DNA from: Stenotrophomonas sp. 57
GTDB taxonomy: Bacteria; Pseudomonadota; Gammaproteobacteria; Xanthomonadales; Xanthomonadaceae
Assembly: GCF_030291075.1 (NCBI RefSeq)
Contig: NZ_CP127407.1
Coordinates: 1,610,001-1,674,000, forward strand
Length of the DNA: 64,000 nucleotides
Direction: 5' to 3'
Shown: positions 8,377 to 15,802 of the stretch, piece after piece
Layout of the letters: the number at the start of each line of letters is the position of its first letter
How positions within the stretch are numbered: the stretch's first letter is position 1
Program-made: the position numbers and the translations under genes
Notes under the pieces: generated by a model
What the model saw: only the letters and a program-made list of their open reading frames with translations
Databases searched by the model: none
What the model was told of the DNA's origin: nothing

Positions 8377-8642
8377 GCAAATCCTCGGCGGAAGTACGCT
8401 GGCTGACGTTCCGGCTGATGAACGGCCAATCGATCGGACCGGACCGTTTGAAGGACGGATGGGTGGTCGCTTCGGAAACCCGGCACTGTGGTGTGCGGCG
8501 TGAGGCCATCGAAGGCGCAGGCGTGGTCTACGCGCTGTATGCGCCGGCCAACCTGGCCTCACCGCGGCGCGCGGAAATGCGCATGCGCGAATTCCTGATG
8601 AACTCGGGCTACACCTTCACGATGGGCACGCTGGGCGGCTGA
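8373..8642 (+). CDS. Hypothetical 89-residue protein
   Basis: A soluble basic protein (MSKSSAEVRWLTFRLM...), with no signal peptide or membrane segment and no recognised family. It has a normal amino-acid mix and GC-rich third positions on this strand. It probably depends on the short upstream frame for translation. Downstream is a non-coding gap with an 8-bp tandem repeat. Confidence 0.55.
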   Translation: MSKSSAEVRWLTFRLMNGQSIGPDRLKDGWVVASETRHCGVRREAIEGAGVVYALYAPANLASPRRAEMRMREFLMNSGYTFTMGTLGG

Positions 8643-8698
8643 TCCCGCCTGTTGCGGCTTCCTGCGCACGGTCGAGGCCTGGCCAAGCGTGCCAACCC

Positions 8699-8722
8699 GG
8701 TCGCGCGGTCGCGCGGTCGCGC
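8699..8722. repeat. Three tandem copies of an 8-bp unit
   Basis: GGTCGCGC is repeated three times exactly, in a gap between convergent genes. It could be a slippage-prone microsatellite. No gene reads through it. Confidence 0.8.
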
Positions 8723-8829
8723 GCATAGTGCAGCACCGTGCGGGGCAGGCCAAGCCCCTGGCGGCCGAACGAGACTGACGTGTCGAAGCCCAGCCATCCA
8801 CCTTCAGTCGTGCCGAACTGGCGGGCTGA

Positions 8830-8851
8830 GCCGGCTCCCGCAGGAGCCGGC
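8830..8851 (-). terminator. Hairpin downstream of the Cys-rich protein gene
   Basis: GCCGGCTCC pairs perfectly with GGAGCCGGC around CGCA. There is no T tract on either strand, so it is a possible Rho-independent-like or stabilising structure between convergent genes. Confidence 0.35.
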
Positions 8852-8861
8852 CAGGTGCCGG

Positions 8862-9062
8862 TCAGGGCGACGGGCAGTCCGTTTCGCGGCACAGGCGATA
8901 TTCCGCTTCGCACTGCTGCGAGGTCTTGCCCAGCGGTCCATGTGATGTACGCAGGCACTGCTCGTACTTCAGGGTGCAGAACTCGCAGGAGTCTGCGGCG
9001 AAGGCCAGGCCGGTCACGGCCATGCCAAGGAGCATCACGGTCTTCAAGGTCATCTTGATCAT
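8862..9062 (-). CDS. Small secreted cysteine-rich protein
   Basis: 66 residues from the ATG preceded by AAGGAC; a longer frame to 9113 lacks such a site. MIKMTLKTVMLLGMAVTGLAFA is a clear signal peptide with a cut after AFA. The mature part of about 44 residues has six cysteines (two in SCEFC, the rest spaced along it), so three disulfides are likely in the periplasm. No family was recognised and there are no obvious partners. Confidence 0.65.
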   Translation of the reverse strand: MIKMTLKTVMLLGMAVTGLAFAADSCEFCTLKYEQCLRTSHGPLGKTSQQCEAEYRLCRETDCPSP

Positions 9063-9152
9063 CACGTCAGTCCTTCGTGTGCCCGTCAATGGGCCGCGCC
9101 ACGATAGCAGCACTTCCTGGACGGTCCTGATGCGCTGCGGAACGCGTTGGAC

Positions 9153-10229
9153 TCAGGGCCGTACCGCCTTCAAGGCGTCGACCACCTGTGCTTCCGAAAA
9201 GCCACAATGCCCTTCGCCCACGGCCGGCAGCACCTGTGGCAGCGGCCGCGCACCGGCGTGTGCGGCCAACTGCGGATACACCGCCTGCATGCGCGGCACG
9301 ATGGTCGGGTCGTTGTGGTTGAACTGGATCACCAGCGGTCGCTTCAGTGCACCGGTCAGCGCCAGCGTCGCGCGCACCTTGGCCTGCGCGGCAGGCACGG
9401 CATCGATGCGCTGCACCCCGGCATTGAATGCGGCGTCATCGCCGAAGCCGCTGTAGACCACGCCGGTGTTGCCGACCGGCATGCCGCCGCTACGTGTGGC
9501 CAGCTCGTGCAGCACCAGCGCGTGCAGGCTGATCGTTCCGGCCAGTTGGTCACCGGAGACCTGCAGCCGCTGTGCAAGCAGCGCCGCGTGCGCCGGGTCG
9601 CGCTGCAGCGCGCTGGCAATGCCCTGGTACAGCTCACCCTGCGGCAGCACGGCGGCTTCGCGTGATGCCAATCCGGTGGCCGGCAGCCCCTCCGCCTTGG
9701 GGAAGAAGTAATCGAACGCGACCAGCGTGGTCAGCAGGTCGGCCGCGATCTGCTCGCCACTGAGATTGGCACCGCACAGCGACACGCCACCGGTATAGTG
9801 CTGCGGGAAGCGCTCGAGGCTGCCGATGGTCACGGCACCGCCCATCGAGAAGCCCAGCATCCAGGTGTGTCGCACATGCTTGAGTTGCAGCAACGCGTGT
9901 TGGCGCAGGCGTTCCATGTCGCTGACTGCATCCGCCACCGCCCAGCCCTGGCTGGAATACGCGCTCTGCGCGACGGCGTAGCCGGCACCCAGCAGCGCTG
10001 CCGTGCTGTCATTGGCAGCCATCGGTGTGATGCGCGGCACGCCCACGGGCTCATAGCCGTGGGCCAGCATCACCAGATCGCCGTTCCAGTCTGCCGGTAC
10101 ATCCAACCGCCACGGCGCGCCCTGCAGTTCGCCGCTGAGCGTGCGCGGTGCCGCGGGTGGTGCTGCCAGCAATGCCATCGAAGGGAGCAGCAGGCCAACG
10201 GCGAGGGCACATCGAAGCAAGGGGCGCAT
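9153..10229 (-). CDS. Secreted alpha/beta hydrolase
   Basis: 358 residues with an N-terminal signal peptide (MRPLLRCALAVGLLLPSMALLA). The hydrolase fold shows an oxyanion strand VMLAHGYEP, nucleophile elbow GFSMGGA (Ser near residue 135) and a C-terminal GEGHCGF that supplies the catalytic His. The acid is probably Asp in NHNDPTIV. It resembles periplasmic esterase/peptidase-like hydrolases of xanthomonads. The substrate cannot be inferred. It is a single gene with its own transcription. Confidence 0.78.
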   Translation of the reverse strand: MRPLLRCALAVGLLLPSMALLAAPPAAPRTLSGELQGAPWRLDVPADWNGDLVMLAHGYEPVGVPRITPMAANDSTAALLGAGYAVAQSAYSSQGWAVADAVSDMERLRQHALLQLKHVRHTWMLGFSMGGAVTIGSLERFPQHYTGGVSLCGANLSGEQIAADLLTTLVAFDYFFPKAEGLPATGLASREAAVLPQGELYQGIASALQRDPAHAALLAQRLQVSGDQLAGTISLHALVLHELATRSGGMPVGNTGVVYSGFGDDAAFNAGVQRIDAVPAAQAKVRATLALTGALKRPLVIQFNHNDPTIVPRMQAVYPQLAAHAGARPLPQVLPAVGEGHCGFSEAQVVDALKAVRP

Positions 10230-10490
10230 CGTGGTTGTTCCATGCGGGAATGGCGCCGAGCATAGATGCCAGCGAAACGTTGCGCGCGCTGCACTGCCGC
10301 AGGGGATTGCGGGCCGAACAGGCGGCGTTCTACGCTGGCGGCATGGCCCCGCACGTCACCGCGTCGATTATCCGCATTCCCCACGGGAAGGCGGGGTAGC
10401 GCGCGGTCGTCACGGCCCTGCAACCCGCCCGGGAAGGCGAGTTGCATGCAGCGCTCTCCCGGGAACTGGAATCCACCGAGGAGATCGCAG

Positions 10491-10997
10491 ATGCAGCACC
10501 TTTCATCCACCGACCACACTCCGACCCTGCATCTGCTATGCGGCAAGATCGGCGCAGGAAAGTCGACGCTGTCGCAGCAACTGGCGGCGAGGCCGCGCCA
10601 CGTGCTGATCAGCGAAGACGCATGGCTGTCAGCGCTGTATCCGGGCGAAATCCATTCCATTGCCGATTACCTGCAGCGCGCAGCCACGTTGCGCGCCGTG
10701 CTGACGGATCATCTGCGTGGATTGTTGCAGGCAGGCGTTTCCGTGGTGCTCGATTTCCCCTTCAACACGCCGGCGACACGGGCCTGGGCGCGCGATCTGT
10801 TCGAGCCGGCCGGCGCCGCGCATCAGCTGCACTTCCTCGATATCGCCGATGAGGTCTGCAAGGCACGGTTGCGTGCGCGCAATGCACGCGGCGAGCATCC
10901 GTTCCAGGCCAGCGACGGGGAATTCGAGCAGATCACCCGCCACTTCGTGCCACCAGCCAGGGAAGAGGGTTTCGTGGTGATCCGCCATACGGCGTAG
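10491..10997 (+). CDS. P-loop kinase/ATPase (AAA_33 / zeta-toxin-like)
   Basis: 168 residues from the ATG preceded by GAGGAG. Walker A GKIGAGKS lies near the N terminus (about residues 18-25) and is followed by ISEDAW and a Walker B-like VVLDFPFNTPATR. A lid region rich in Arg (KARLRARNARGEHPF) follows. This is the layout of small metabolite or antibiotic kinases such as the AAA_33 group. There is no adjacent antitoxin gene, so a toxin role is unlikely. Substrate unknown. Confidence 0.75.
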   Translation: MQHLSSTDHTPTLHLLCGKIGAGKSTLSQQLAARPRHVLISEDAWLSALYPGEIHSIADYLQRAATLRAVLTDHLRGLLQAGVSVVLDFPFNTPATRAWARDLFEPAGAAHQLHFLDIADEVCKARLRARNARGEHPFQASDGEFEQITRHFVPPAREEGFVVIRHTA

Positions 10998-11015
10998 GGA
11001 GGGGCCAGAAGCGGA

Positions 11016-11510
11016 TCAGCGTGTCGACGTCGAGCCGCCGCAGGCGACCCGGTGCATCGGAAAGTCGATCGCCTGTGTCGGGTTGTCCTGCGCCACCTCG
11101 ATGCGCGCGTGCGCGCGCTGTTCGTCAAGGCGCCGGTAGCGGATGCGCTGCGGGAAGTCGTTGGCCGGATTCTCGAACACGGCCTCGGTGTCATCGATGC
11201 GGGTGGCGTTGAACTCGGTGGGGTTCCGGCCGGAGGGCAGGGCGGTCAGCACCAGGCGCCCATCATCGTGCTGGCGCAACTGCATGAACTCGAAGCCGAC
11301 GGTGCGCCCGTCGCGCAGGCTGCGGCTGCTGCCGAAAAGCGTGCCGCCGGCCAGCGTGGACCACTGTTCGCCGGCACCGGATGGCTGCCCATCAAGCTGC
11401 CAGCAGCCGGCCAGCCACGCCAGGTGTTCGATCTTCGACGGTGGGGCGGCTTCTGCGTGGGCCGTTACGAGCAACATCAGCAGCAGCGCCAGTGCGGTGC
11501 GGATCGACAT
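11016..11510 (-). CDS. Exported DUF6265-like protein
   Basis: 164 residues from the ATG preceded by GGAGG; the upstream in-frame ATG lacks such a site. A signal peptide (MSIRTALALLLMLLVTAHAEA) is followed by LAWLAGCWQLD, GGTLFGSSRSLRDGRTVGFEFMQ and ENPANDFPQRIRYRR, the conserved blocks of the lipocalin-like DUF6265 family. Function of the family is unknown. It is convergent with the P-loop kinase gene. Confidence 0.75.
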   Translation of the reverse strand: MSIRTALALLLMLLVTAHAEAAPPSKIEHLAWLAGCWQLDGQPSGAGEQWSTLAGGTLFGSSRSLRDGRTVGFEFMQLRQHDDGRLVLTALPSGRNPTEFNATRIDDTEAVFENPANDFPQRIRYRRLDEQRAHARIEVAQDNPTQAIDFPMHRVACGGSTSTR

Positions 11511-11643
11511 CGGGGCCTCCATGCGCGGGGATCTGCGGTCTGTATAGCGGCGGCGGGGGCATCGGGCCAGTGCCCTTCAGTGTCAGGAAGATTCCGATAC
11601 GATAGGTCGTGTTTAACCCTTTCTGTGTGATCCGGAGTCCGCC

Positions 11644-12477
11644 ATGGTCGATCGCCTCGCGATCCTGCTCGAACGTTTCGCGGTCACCGCTTCGGTGTTC
11701 CATGCCGGTGCCTTGTGCGGCATCAACACCCTGGAGGGGGAAGACGAAGCCGGGCAGCTGCATCTGGTAAGGCGTGGCCCGCTGCAGGTCAGCCACGGCC
11801 AGCAGGTCGTGCAGGTCGAGGTGCCCAGCCTGCTGCTGTACCCGCGCCCGATGCCGCACCGTTTCAGCAGCGATCCGCAGCGGGGCGCCGACATGGCCTG
11901 CGCCAACCTGCATTTCGAAGGGGGACGGCTCAATCCGATCAGTGCCGCACTGCCTGATTTCATCTGCCTGCCGCTGGCCGACCTGCATGGGGGACATGCG
12001 GCGCTGGAGCTGCTGTTCGAGGAGGCCTTCGAGCAGCGCTGCGGGCGCGCGGCGATGGTCAACCGCCTTTTCGAGGTGGTGATGATCCAGGTGTTGCGCC
12101 AGTTGATGGAAGGCGGCGAGATGCGGGGCGGCCTGTTTGCAGGGTTGGGTCATCCGCGGCTGCGACTGGCGCTGGTGGCGATGCATGAAGCTCCGGCGCA
12201 GGCGTGGACGCTGGAAGGCCTGGCCGATGTGGCCGGCATGTCGCGCAGCGTGTTCGCGGCCAGCTTCCGCGAGGCGATGGGTACCACGCCCGGGCAGTAC
12301 CTTCAGGGCTGGCGGGTAGGGCTGGCGCAGCAGGCCCTGCGCCAGGGGCGGCCGCTGAAGCGGATCGCCGATGAGGTGGGTTACGGCAGCGAAGCGGCCC
12401 TGTCGCGGGCATTCAAGGCGCACACCGGACAGTCGCCACGCGAATGGCGCGGACAGGCGCGCGCTGGCGCGGCCTGA
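11644..12477 (+). CDS. AraC-family transcriptional regulator
   Basis: 277 residues. The N-terminal cupin-like sensor (about 1-160, AraC_binding_2 style, LLLYPRPMPHRF) is joined to a C-terminal AraC domain with both HTH motifs: WTLEGLADVAGMSRSVFAASF and LKRIADEVGYGSEAALSRAF, ending in TGQSPREWR. CGGAG stands before the ATG. Xanthomonads carry many of this subfamily. The target is unknown, since both neighbours face other ways. Confidence 0.88.
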   Translation: MVDRLAILLERFAVTASVFHAGALCGINTLEGEDEAGQLHLVRRGPLQVSHGQQVVQVEVPSLLLYPRPMPHRFSSDPQRGADMACANLHFEGGRLNPISAALPDFICLPLADLHGGHAALELLFEEAFEQRCGRAAMVNRLFEVVMIQVLRQLMEGGEMRGGLFAGLGHPRLRLALVAMHEAPAQAWTLEGLADVAGMSRSVFAASFREAMGTTPGQYLQGWRVGLAQQALRQGRPLKRIADEVGYGSEAALSRAFKAHTGQSPREWRGQARAGAA

Positions 12478-12480
12478 GCG

Positions 12481-12873
12481 TCAGCCCAGGACCAGCCGGG
12501 TCAGCTTCATGCCTCCGAACAGGCCGGCCAGGCCCAGTGCCACCGAGCCGCCGGCATACAGCGCGGCCAGCCCATGCTGGCCGCGCTGCAGCAGCAGGCC
12601 GATTTCCAGTGCATAGGTGGAGAAGGTGGTATAGCCGCCCAGGATGCCAGTGGCCAGCAGCAGGCGCAGCTGGGGCGAAGCGCCGTTGCGCAGGGCGAAG
12701 GCTTCGACCACCACGCCCATCAGCAGCGCACCGCTGATGTTGATCAGGAAGGTCGACCACGGCCAGGGGCTGCCGATGGCCACCCGCGCGCCGATCAGGT
12801 TGCAGGCATGGCGCAGGCAGGCGCCGAGGCCGCCGCCGATGAAGACCAGGAGATAGTTGTTCAGTGTGTGCAT
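12481..12873 (-). CDS. crcB: Fluoride exporter CrcB/Fluc
   Basis: 130 residues. Family motifs are GGGLGACLRH near the N terminus, WPWSTFLINISGALLMG, and the central GGYTTFSTYALE with the Phe residues of the fluoride pore. Four membrane helices are present, the usual size for a dual-topology homodimeric F- channel. The start is the ATG of MHTLNNYLL; the frame is open upstream through the riboswitch leader, which is not coding. The fluoride riboswitch just upstream supports both function and regulation. Its end is 3 bp from the convergent AraC gene. Confidence 0.95.
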   Translation of the reverse strand: MHTLNNYLLVFIGGGLGACLRHACNLIGARVAIGSPWPWSTFLINISGALLMGVVVEAFALRNGASPQLRLLLATGILGGYTTFSTYALEIGLLLQRGQHGLAALYAGGSVALGLAGLFGGMKLTRLVLG

Positions 12874-12960
12874 TGCGTGCCTCGAGTGCGGGTTCGCAGG
12901 TTCGATGGCGAACGCCGAGGGCAGGCAGGGCCTGCCATCGACGAACGCCAGCTTCGTCTT

Positions 12961-13012
12961 GGCAGGAGCCATCAGCCTTCTCAGGCGGTTATCGGGGGAG
13001 CCCCATCCCCAT
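12961..13012 (-). promoter_or_regulatory. Fluoride riboswitch (crcB motif)
   Basis: Read on the minus strand it contains GGGGATGGGGCTCCCCC, then AACCGCC, then GGCTGATGGCTCCTGCC. These are the conserved blocks and pseudoknot partners of the crcB RNA. It begins just after a predicted start site and ends about 87 nt before crcB. Fluoride binding would switch crcB on. The leader contains GGCAGG, which could pair with the terminal CCTGCC of the aptamer and so form part of the expression platform (inferred). Confidence 0.93.
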
Positions 13013-13020
13013 CGCGGGCC

Positions 13021-13050
13021 ATGCTACCAGCGCATGTGCATTCACGTCAT
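13021..13050 (-). promoter_or_regulatory. Promoter for the crcB riboswitch transcript
   Basis: ATGACG and TAGCAT are separated by 18 bp, placing the start right before the aptamer. The -35 overlaps the 3' end of the upstream regulator gene. Confidence 0.5.
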
Positions 13051-13476
13051 CGAGGTGGTCAGCACGCGGGCGACCTTGCTGCGGCTGAAGCCGTCCATCA
13101 GCAGCTCGAACGCCAGCAGGTCCAGGGCTGCATGGCGACGGTGGTCGATTTCCAGGCCGTTCTCGGCCACCAGGTGGCTGACCAGTTCGTAGGCGTCCTG
13201 CCAGACATCCAGGTGGGCCTGGCTGGGAATGTAGGCATTGCCAGGTTCACCGACCGCGCGCCCGTTCACCCCATACAGCAGTTCGCGCGCGTCCAGCTTG
13301 GCCGCATCGGCAATGCGGAACAGCTGCTCGGCCTTCACATGGGACGCACTGACGTGGTCGTTGAGCCAGTTGCTGATGGTTGCCGTGGTGGATTTGGCGG
13401 CGCGGGCCAGATCGGCGGGGCGGGGGTGCCCGGCTTTCTTCATGGCGGCGGCGAGTCGTTGGCCGAGAGTATTCAT
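13042..13476 (-). CDS. XRE/CI-like HTH regulator
   Basis: 144 residues. The N-terminal Cro/C1-type HTH (about 5-65: LAAAMKKAGH, LARAAKSTTATISNWLN, AEQLFRIADAAKLDARELLYG) is like phage CI repressors, but no S24 peptidase domain follows. A helical C-terminal part of about 60 residues could dimerise. It is divergent from a Cro-like gene 78 bp away, a phage-style switch layout, but no other phage genes are present. It would be a domesticated module. Confidence 0.78.
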   Translation of the reverse strand: MNTLGQRLAAAMKKAGHPRPADLARAAKSTTATISNWLNDHVSASHVKAEQLFRIADAAKLDARELLYGVNGRAVGEPGNAYIPSQAHLDVWQDAYELVSHLVAENGLEIDHRRHAALDLLAFELLMDGFSRSKVARVLTTSMT

Positions 13477-13554
13477 CTATGCAAGCCAGCTTAACGCGTG
13501 GAATGCGAAGAGTCCTTGTCGCAAGAATAAGTCTGGTTAGCAGAAGGAACGACC

Positions 13555-13764
13555 ATGACCGAATTCTGGAACAAGCGACAGGTGCGTACCCGGCTGGGAT
13601 TCCAGACCGATGCCGAACTGGCGCGCTTCTTCGGCATCAGCCGATCCGCAGTGTCGCAATGGCCGAAGGACTTCCCGATTCCGGCCCTTCGCCAGTACAT
13701 GCTGCATCAGCGCTATCCCAGCCTGTTCCCGGCGACCGACGCCGCCGAAGCCGATTCCATCTGA
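13555..13764 (+). CDS. Cro-like HTH protein
   Basis: 69 residues: TDAELARFFGISRSAVSQWPKDFPIPALRQYM is a Cro/YdaS-type HTH with the conserved W-PIPALR segment that follows it in Cro proteins. It is preceded by AGAAGGAACGACC, which supplies a Shine-Dalgarno. It pairs with the divergent CI-like gene, and the two probably share operators in the 78-bp gap and downstream. Confidence 0.75.
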   Translation: MTEFWNKRQVRTRLGFQTDAELARFFGISRSAVSQWPKDFPIPALRQYMLHQRYPSLFPATDAAEADSI

Positions 13765-13793
13765 ATTGCGCCGCCTTTTGTCGCATATAGCAC

Positions 13794-13823
13794 GCTAAGC
13801 GCAATCGGCTAAGTATGCTTAGC
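13794..13823. promoter_or_regulatory. GCTAAG dyads, possible CI/Cro operators
   Basis: A GCTAAGC half-site is followed by the perfect dyad GCTAAG-TATG-CTTAGC. Related sequences, GCTTAAC and GGTTAGC, occur in the gap between the divergent CI-like and Cro-like genes. This suggests one operator family flanking the Cro-like gene. The binding protein is inferred. Confidence 0.4.
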
Positions 13824-13945
13824 AAAATAGCGAAAACTGATCGATCTGGCGGTGCCGATCGTTGATGCCTACCGGCCGGGGCGGCAGGGTTCCCCAGCGG
13901 CTGTCGGGTTCGGCCCATCCGGGAGCCCCCGGGGCCCGTATGTAG

Positions 13946-14020
13946 TTTCGTGAATGATTAATAATTTCGATCACGAAAGTCGCTGCATGTAATTGACCTT
14001 TCGTGAAATCTGTGACTAAT
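13946..14020 (+). promoter_or_regulatory. Promoter with TTTCGTGA motifs
   Basis: TTTCGTGA, its inverse TCACGAAA and a third copy TTTCGTGAAA lie in 63 bp. The third copy sits exactly in the 16-bp spacer between TTGACC (-35) and ACTAAT (-10), so a protein bound there would block transcription of the 78-residue protein gene. The regulator is unknown. Confidence 0.5.
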
Positions 14021-14116
14021 TTGAATCAACCGGACGTGAAGCCCGGGAGTCTTTCAGTAGCTCGCAAGTGAGTCGGTAGACCGTCAACGATGCAGAACAA
14101 GTCCAACGGAGGTCGT

Positions 14117-14353
14117 ATGGAATACGGCATGCATGGCTTGGCTGAACGGGTACGCCGCGAACTGGAAGCCAGTTATCACAAACACGGATGCGGTCCGGCG
14201 TTCTGGGATACCTACCAGCAGGTGCTGGACCGCCTGGTTCCGCAGGGGACCGAGCGTACCGAAGTCACCAACGAAATGGCACTGATCATCGAGCAGCTGG
14301 GCATTGTCCGGCGTGCACAGCTTGTCCCGCCGCACGCCGACGGGCCGCGCTGA
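14117..14353 (+). CDS. Small conserved-looking hypothetical protein
   Basis: 78 residues from the ATG preceded by GGAGG, preferred over an in-frame ATG 27 nt earlier. The protein is mostly helical and soluble (LAERVRRELEASYHKHGCGPAFWDTYQQVLDRL broken here by prediction into two helices). No family was recognised. It has an elaborate regulated-looking promoter and is convergent with the ccoG-like gene. Confidence 0.65.
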   Translation: MEYGMHGLAERVRRELEASYHKHGCGPAFWDTYQQVLDRLVPQGTERTEVTNEMALIIEQLGIVRRAQLVPPHADGPR

Positions 14354-14354
14354 T

Positions 14355-15404
14355 TCAGAGCAGGCGCCAGGCGCCGCAGGCAAGCAGCGCCAGCAGCAAC
14401 GACAGCAGGGACAGGGTCCGGGGTCGCCACCAGCGCCTCGGTTGCCCGGCCATCGCCTGCGGACTGCAGTAACGCACCAGCCCCGGGCCGAAGCCGGCCT
14501 GGTGCTGTTGCTGTGCGCAGGCTTCCAGGCAGGCGCCGCAGGCCAGGCAATCGGCCTGTGGCCCCTGGCGGATGTCCAGCTGCATCGGGCAGACGCTCAC
14601 GCAGGCGGCGCAGTCCATGCAATCACCGAGGCGATCGGCGCTGAAGGTCGGCATCGGTCCGGCCAGCAGCGGGTGCGCGGCGCGGAACACGTAGTCCTGC
14701 GCGGTGGTCGGGTCGAGCAGGCCCCGACCACGCCCGAGGACCCCACCCAGCCCGGAGGGGCGCCGTCCGCGCGGCTCACCACGGCGGGCGTCGTACAGCA
14801 TGCGTGGCGTATGGGGATCGGTCAGCAGCGGCTGCATGCGCGCGAACGGGCACAGCGAACGGCAGACCTGTTCGCGCAGGAAACCGGCATTGCCCCAGGT
14901 GGCGGCGGCATAGAACAGAACCCAGAAGGTTTCCCAACCGCTCCAGCCTGCGCGCGGCAAGGCCGTGACCAGTTCCGCGATGGGGCTGAACAGGCCGACG
15001 AAGGTGATACCGGTCCACAGTGAGAGCAGCGCCCAGGCCAGTTGCGTGGCCGGTCGCGCGGCCTGGGCCGGCAACACGCGGGCCATGCCCTGCGCGATCC
15101 AGTCGAAGGCCCGCCGCCACAGCGTCTGCGGGCAGGCATGGCCACACCACACGCGCCCCGCGAGGTGGGTGAGCAGGGCAAGACTTACTGCCAGCACTGC
15201 CAGCAGGCCGATCAGCATGCCCACGTCACTGGGCCAGAGCGTCCAGCCGAACAGATCGAAGCGTCGCGCGCTGATGTCCAGCAGCAGGGCCTGGCGGCCG
15301 TCCCAGCGCAGCCACGGCAGCGCATGGAACAGCACCAGCAGGGCGGCGCTGAGCGGGCCGCGCCAGTGCCAGGGACGGGACGCAGCAGCACAGGAGGCGT
15401 TCAT
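14355..15404 (-). CDS. CcoG/FixG-type polyferredoxin, shortened
   Basis: 349 residues. Membrane helices with RRFDLFGWTLWPSD, CGHACPQTLW and CRSLCPFARMQP are typical of CcoG. A C-terminal dicluster CMDCAACVSVCPMQLDIR and CLACGACLEAC binds two 4Fe-4S clusters. CcoG helps assemble cbb3 oxidase, acting as a Cu(II) reductase. Most CcoG proteins exceed 450 residues and have a C-terminal Ig-like domain, which is absent; the protein ends with a membrane helix after the ferredoxin. No cco genes are adjacent. It is translationally coupled (ATGA) to the small membrane gene before it. Confidence 0.82.
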   Translation of the reverse strand: MNASCAAASRPWHWRGPLSAALLVLFHALPWLRWDGRQALLLDISARRFDLFGWTLWPSDVGMLIGLLAVLAVSLALLTHLAGRVWCGHACPQTLWRRAFDWIAQGMARVLPAQAARPATQLAWALLSLWTGITFVGLFSPIAELVTALPRAGWSGWETFWVLFYAAATWGNAGFLREQVCRSLCPFARMQPLLTDPHTPRMLYDARRGEPRGRRPSGLGGVLGRGRGLLDPTTAQDYVFRAAHPLLAGPMPTFSADRLGDCMDCAACVSVCPMQLDIRQGPQADCLACGACLEACAQQQHQAGFGPGLVRYCSPQAMAGQPRRWWRPRTLSLLSLLLALLACGAWRLL

Positions 15405-15688
15405 CCCAGCGGCAGCTCGTCGTCGTCGTCGCTGGGCAACGGCCGTTGCAGGTACCAGGTGACTGCGCTGGACAACGCCGTCACCGCCCAGAACATGAAA
15501 AAGCCCGCGGTATAGCCCAGCTCGCGGCTGATCGGCGTGTCCGGGAAGCTGATGGCCTGCAGCCGCAGCGGATCGACGAAGGCGAAGAACACCACGCTGG
15601 CCATGCCCGCGGCGATGAAGCTGGGCCAGAGGATGGCGCCCCAGTGCTGGATCAGCCGCTGGCGGCGGCTGGGAGTCGGTCTGTTCAT
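15401..15688 (-). CDS. Small two-helix membrane protein coupled to the ccoG-like gene
   Basis: 95 residues starting MNRPTPSRRQRL, with two membrane helices (AILWPSFIAAGMASVVFFAF and LGYTAGFFMFWAVTALSSAVTW) and an acidic tail SDDDDE. No family name is certain. Its stop overlaps the ccoG-like start by 4 bp, so the two form an operon, downstream of an FNR/Anr box. A role in oxidase assembly or the low-oxygen response is inferred from that. Confidence 0.72.
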   Translation of the reverse strand: MNRPTPSRRQRLIQHWGAILWPSFIAAGMASVVFFAFVDPLRLQAISFPDTPISRELGYTAGFFMFWAVTALSSAVTWYLQRPLPSDDDDELPLG

Positions 15689-15802
15689 GCTGTCCCGGAT
15701 CGAAAAGTGGGCGGCGCGTATACTTCGCCCAGGTTGGCGCCGCATCCGCAGGGCATGCTTCCTGCAAGCATGGCAGCCTAGGTGCAGCCGACTGCGCTGA
15801 CA

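Larger units (their letters stand above)
13765..14116. other. Long intergenic region after the Cro-like gene
   Basis: 352 bp without a gene. It holds GCTAAG dyads at the left, a GC-rich spacer without recognised content from about 13860 to 13940, and an AT-rich promoter block with TTTCGTGA motifs from 13946. It is less GC-rich than the genes around it at both ends. Confidence 0.6.

Noticed and set aside
10491..10997. Zeta-type toxin of a toxin-antitoxin pair
   Set aside because: There is a P-loop kinase fold but no antitoxin-like gene next to it; neighbours are an exported protein gene and a hydrolase.
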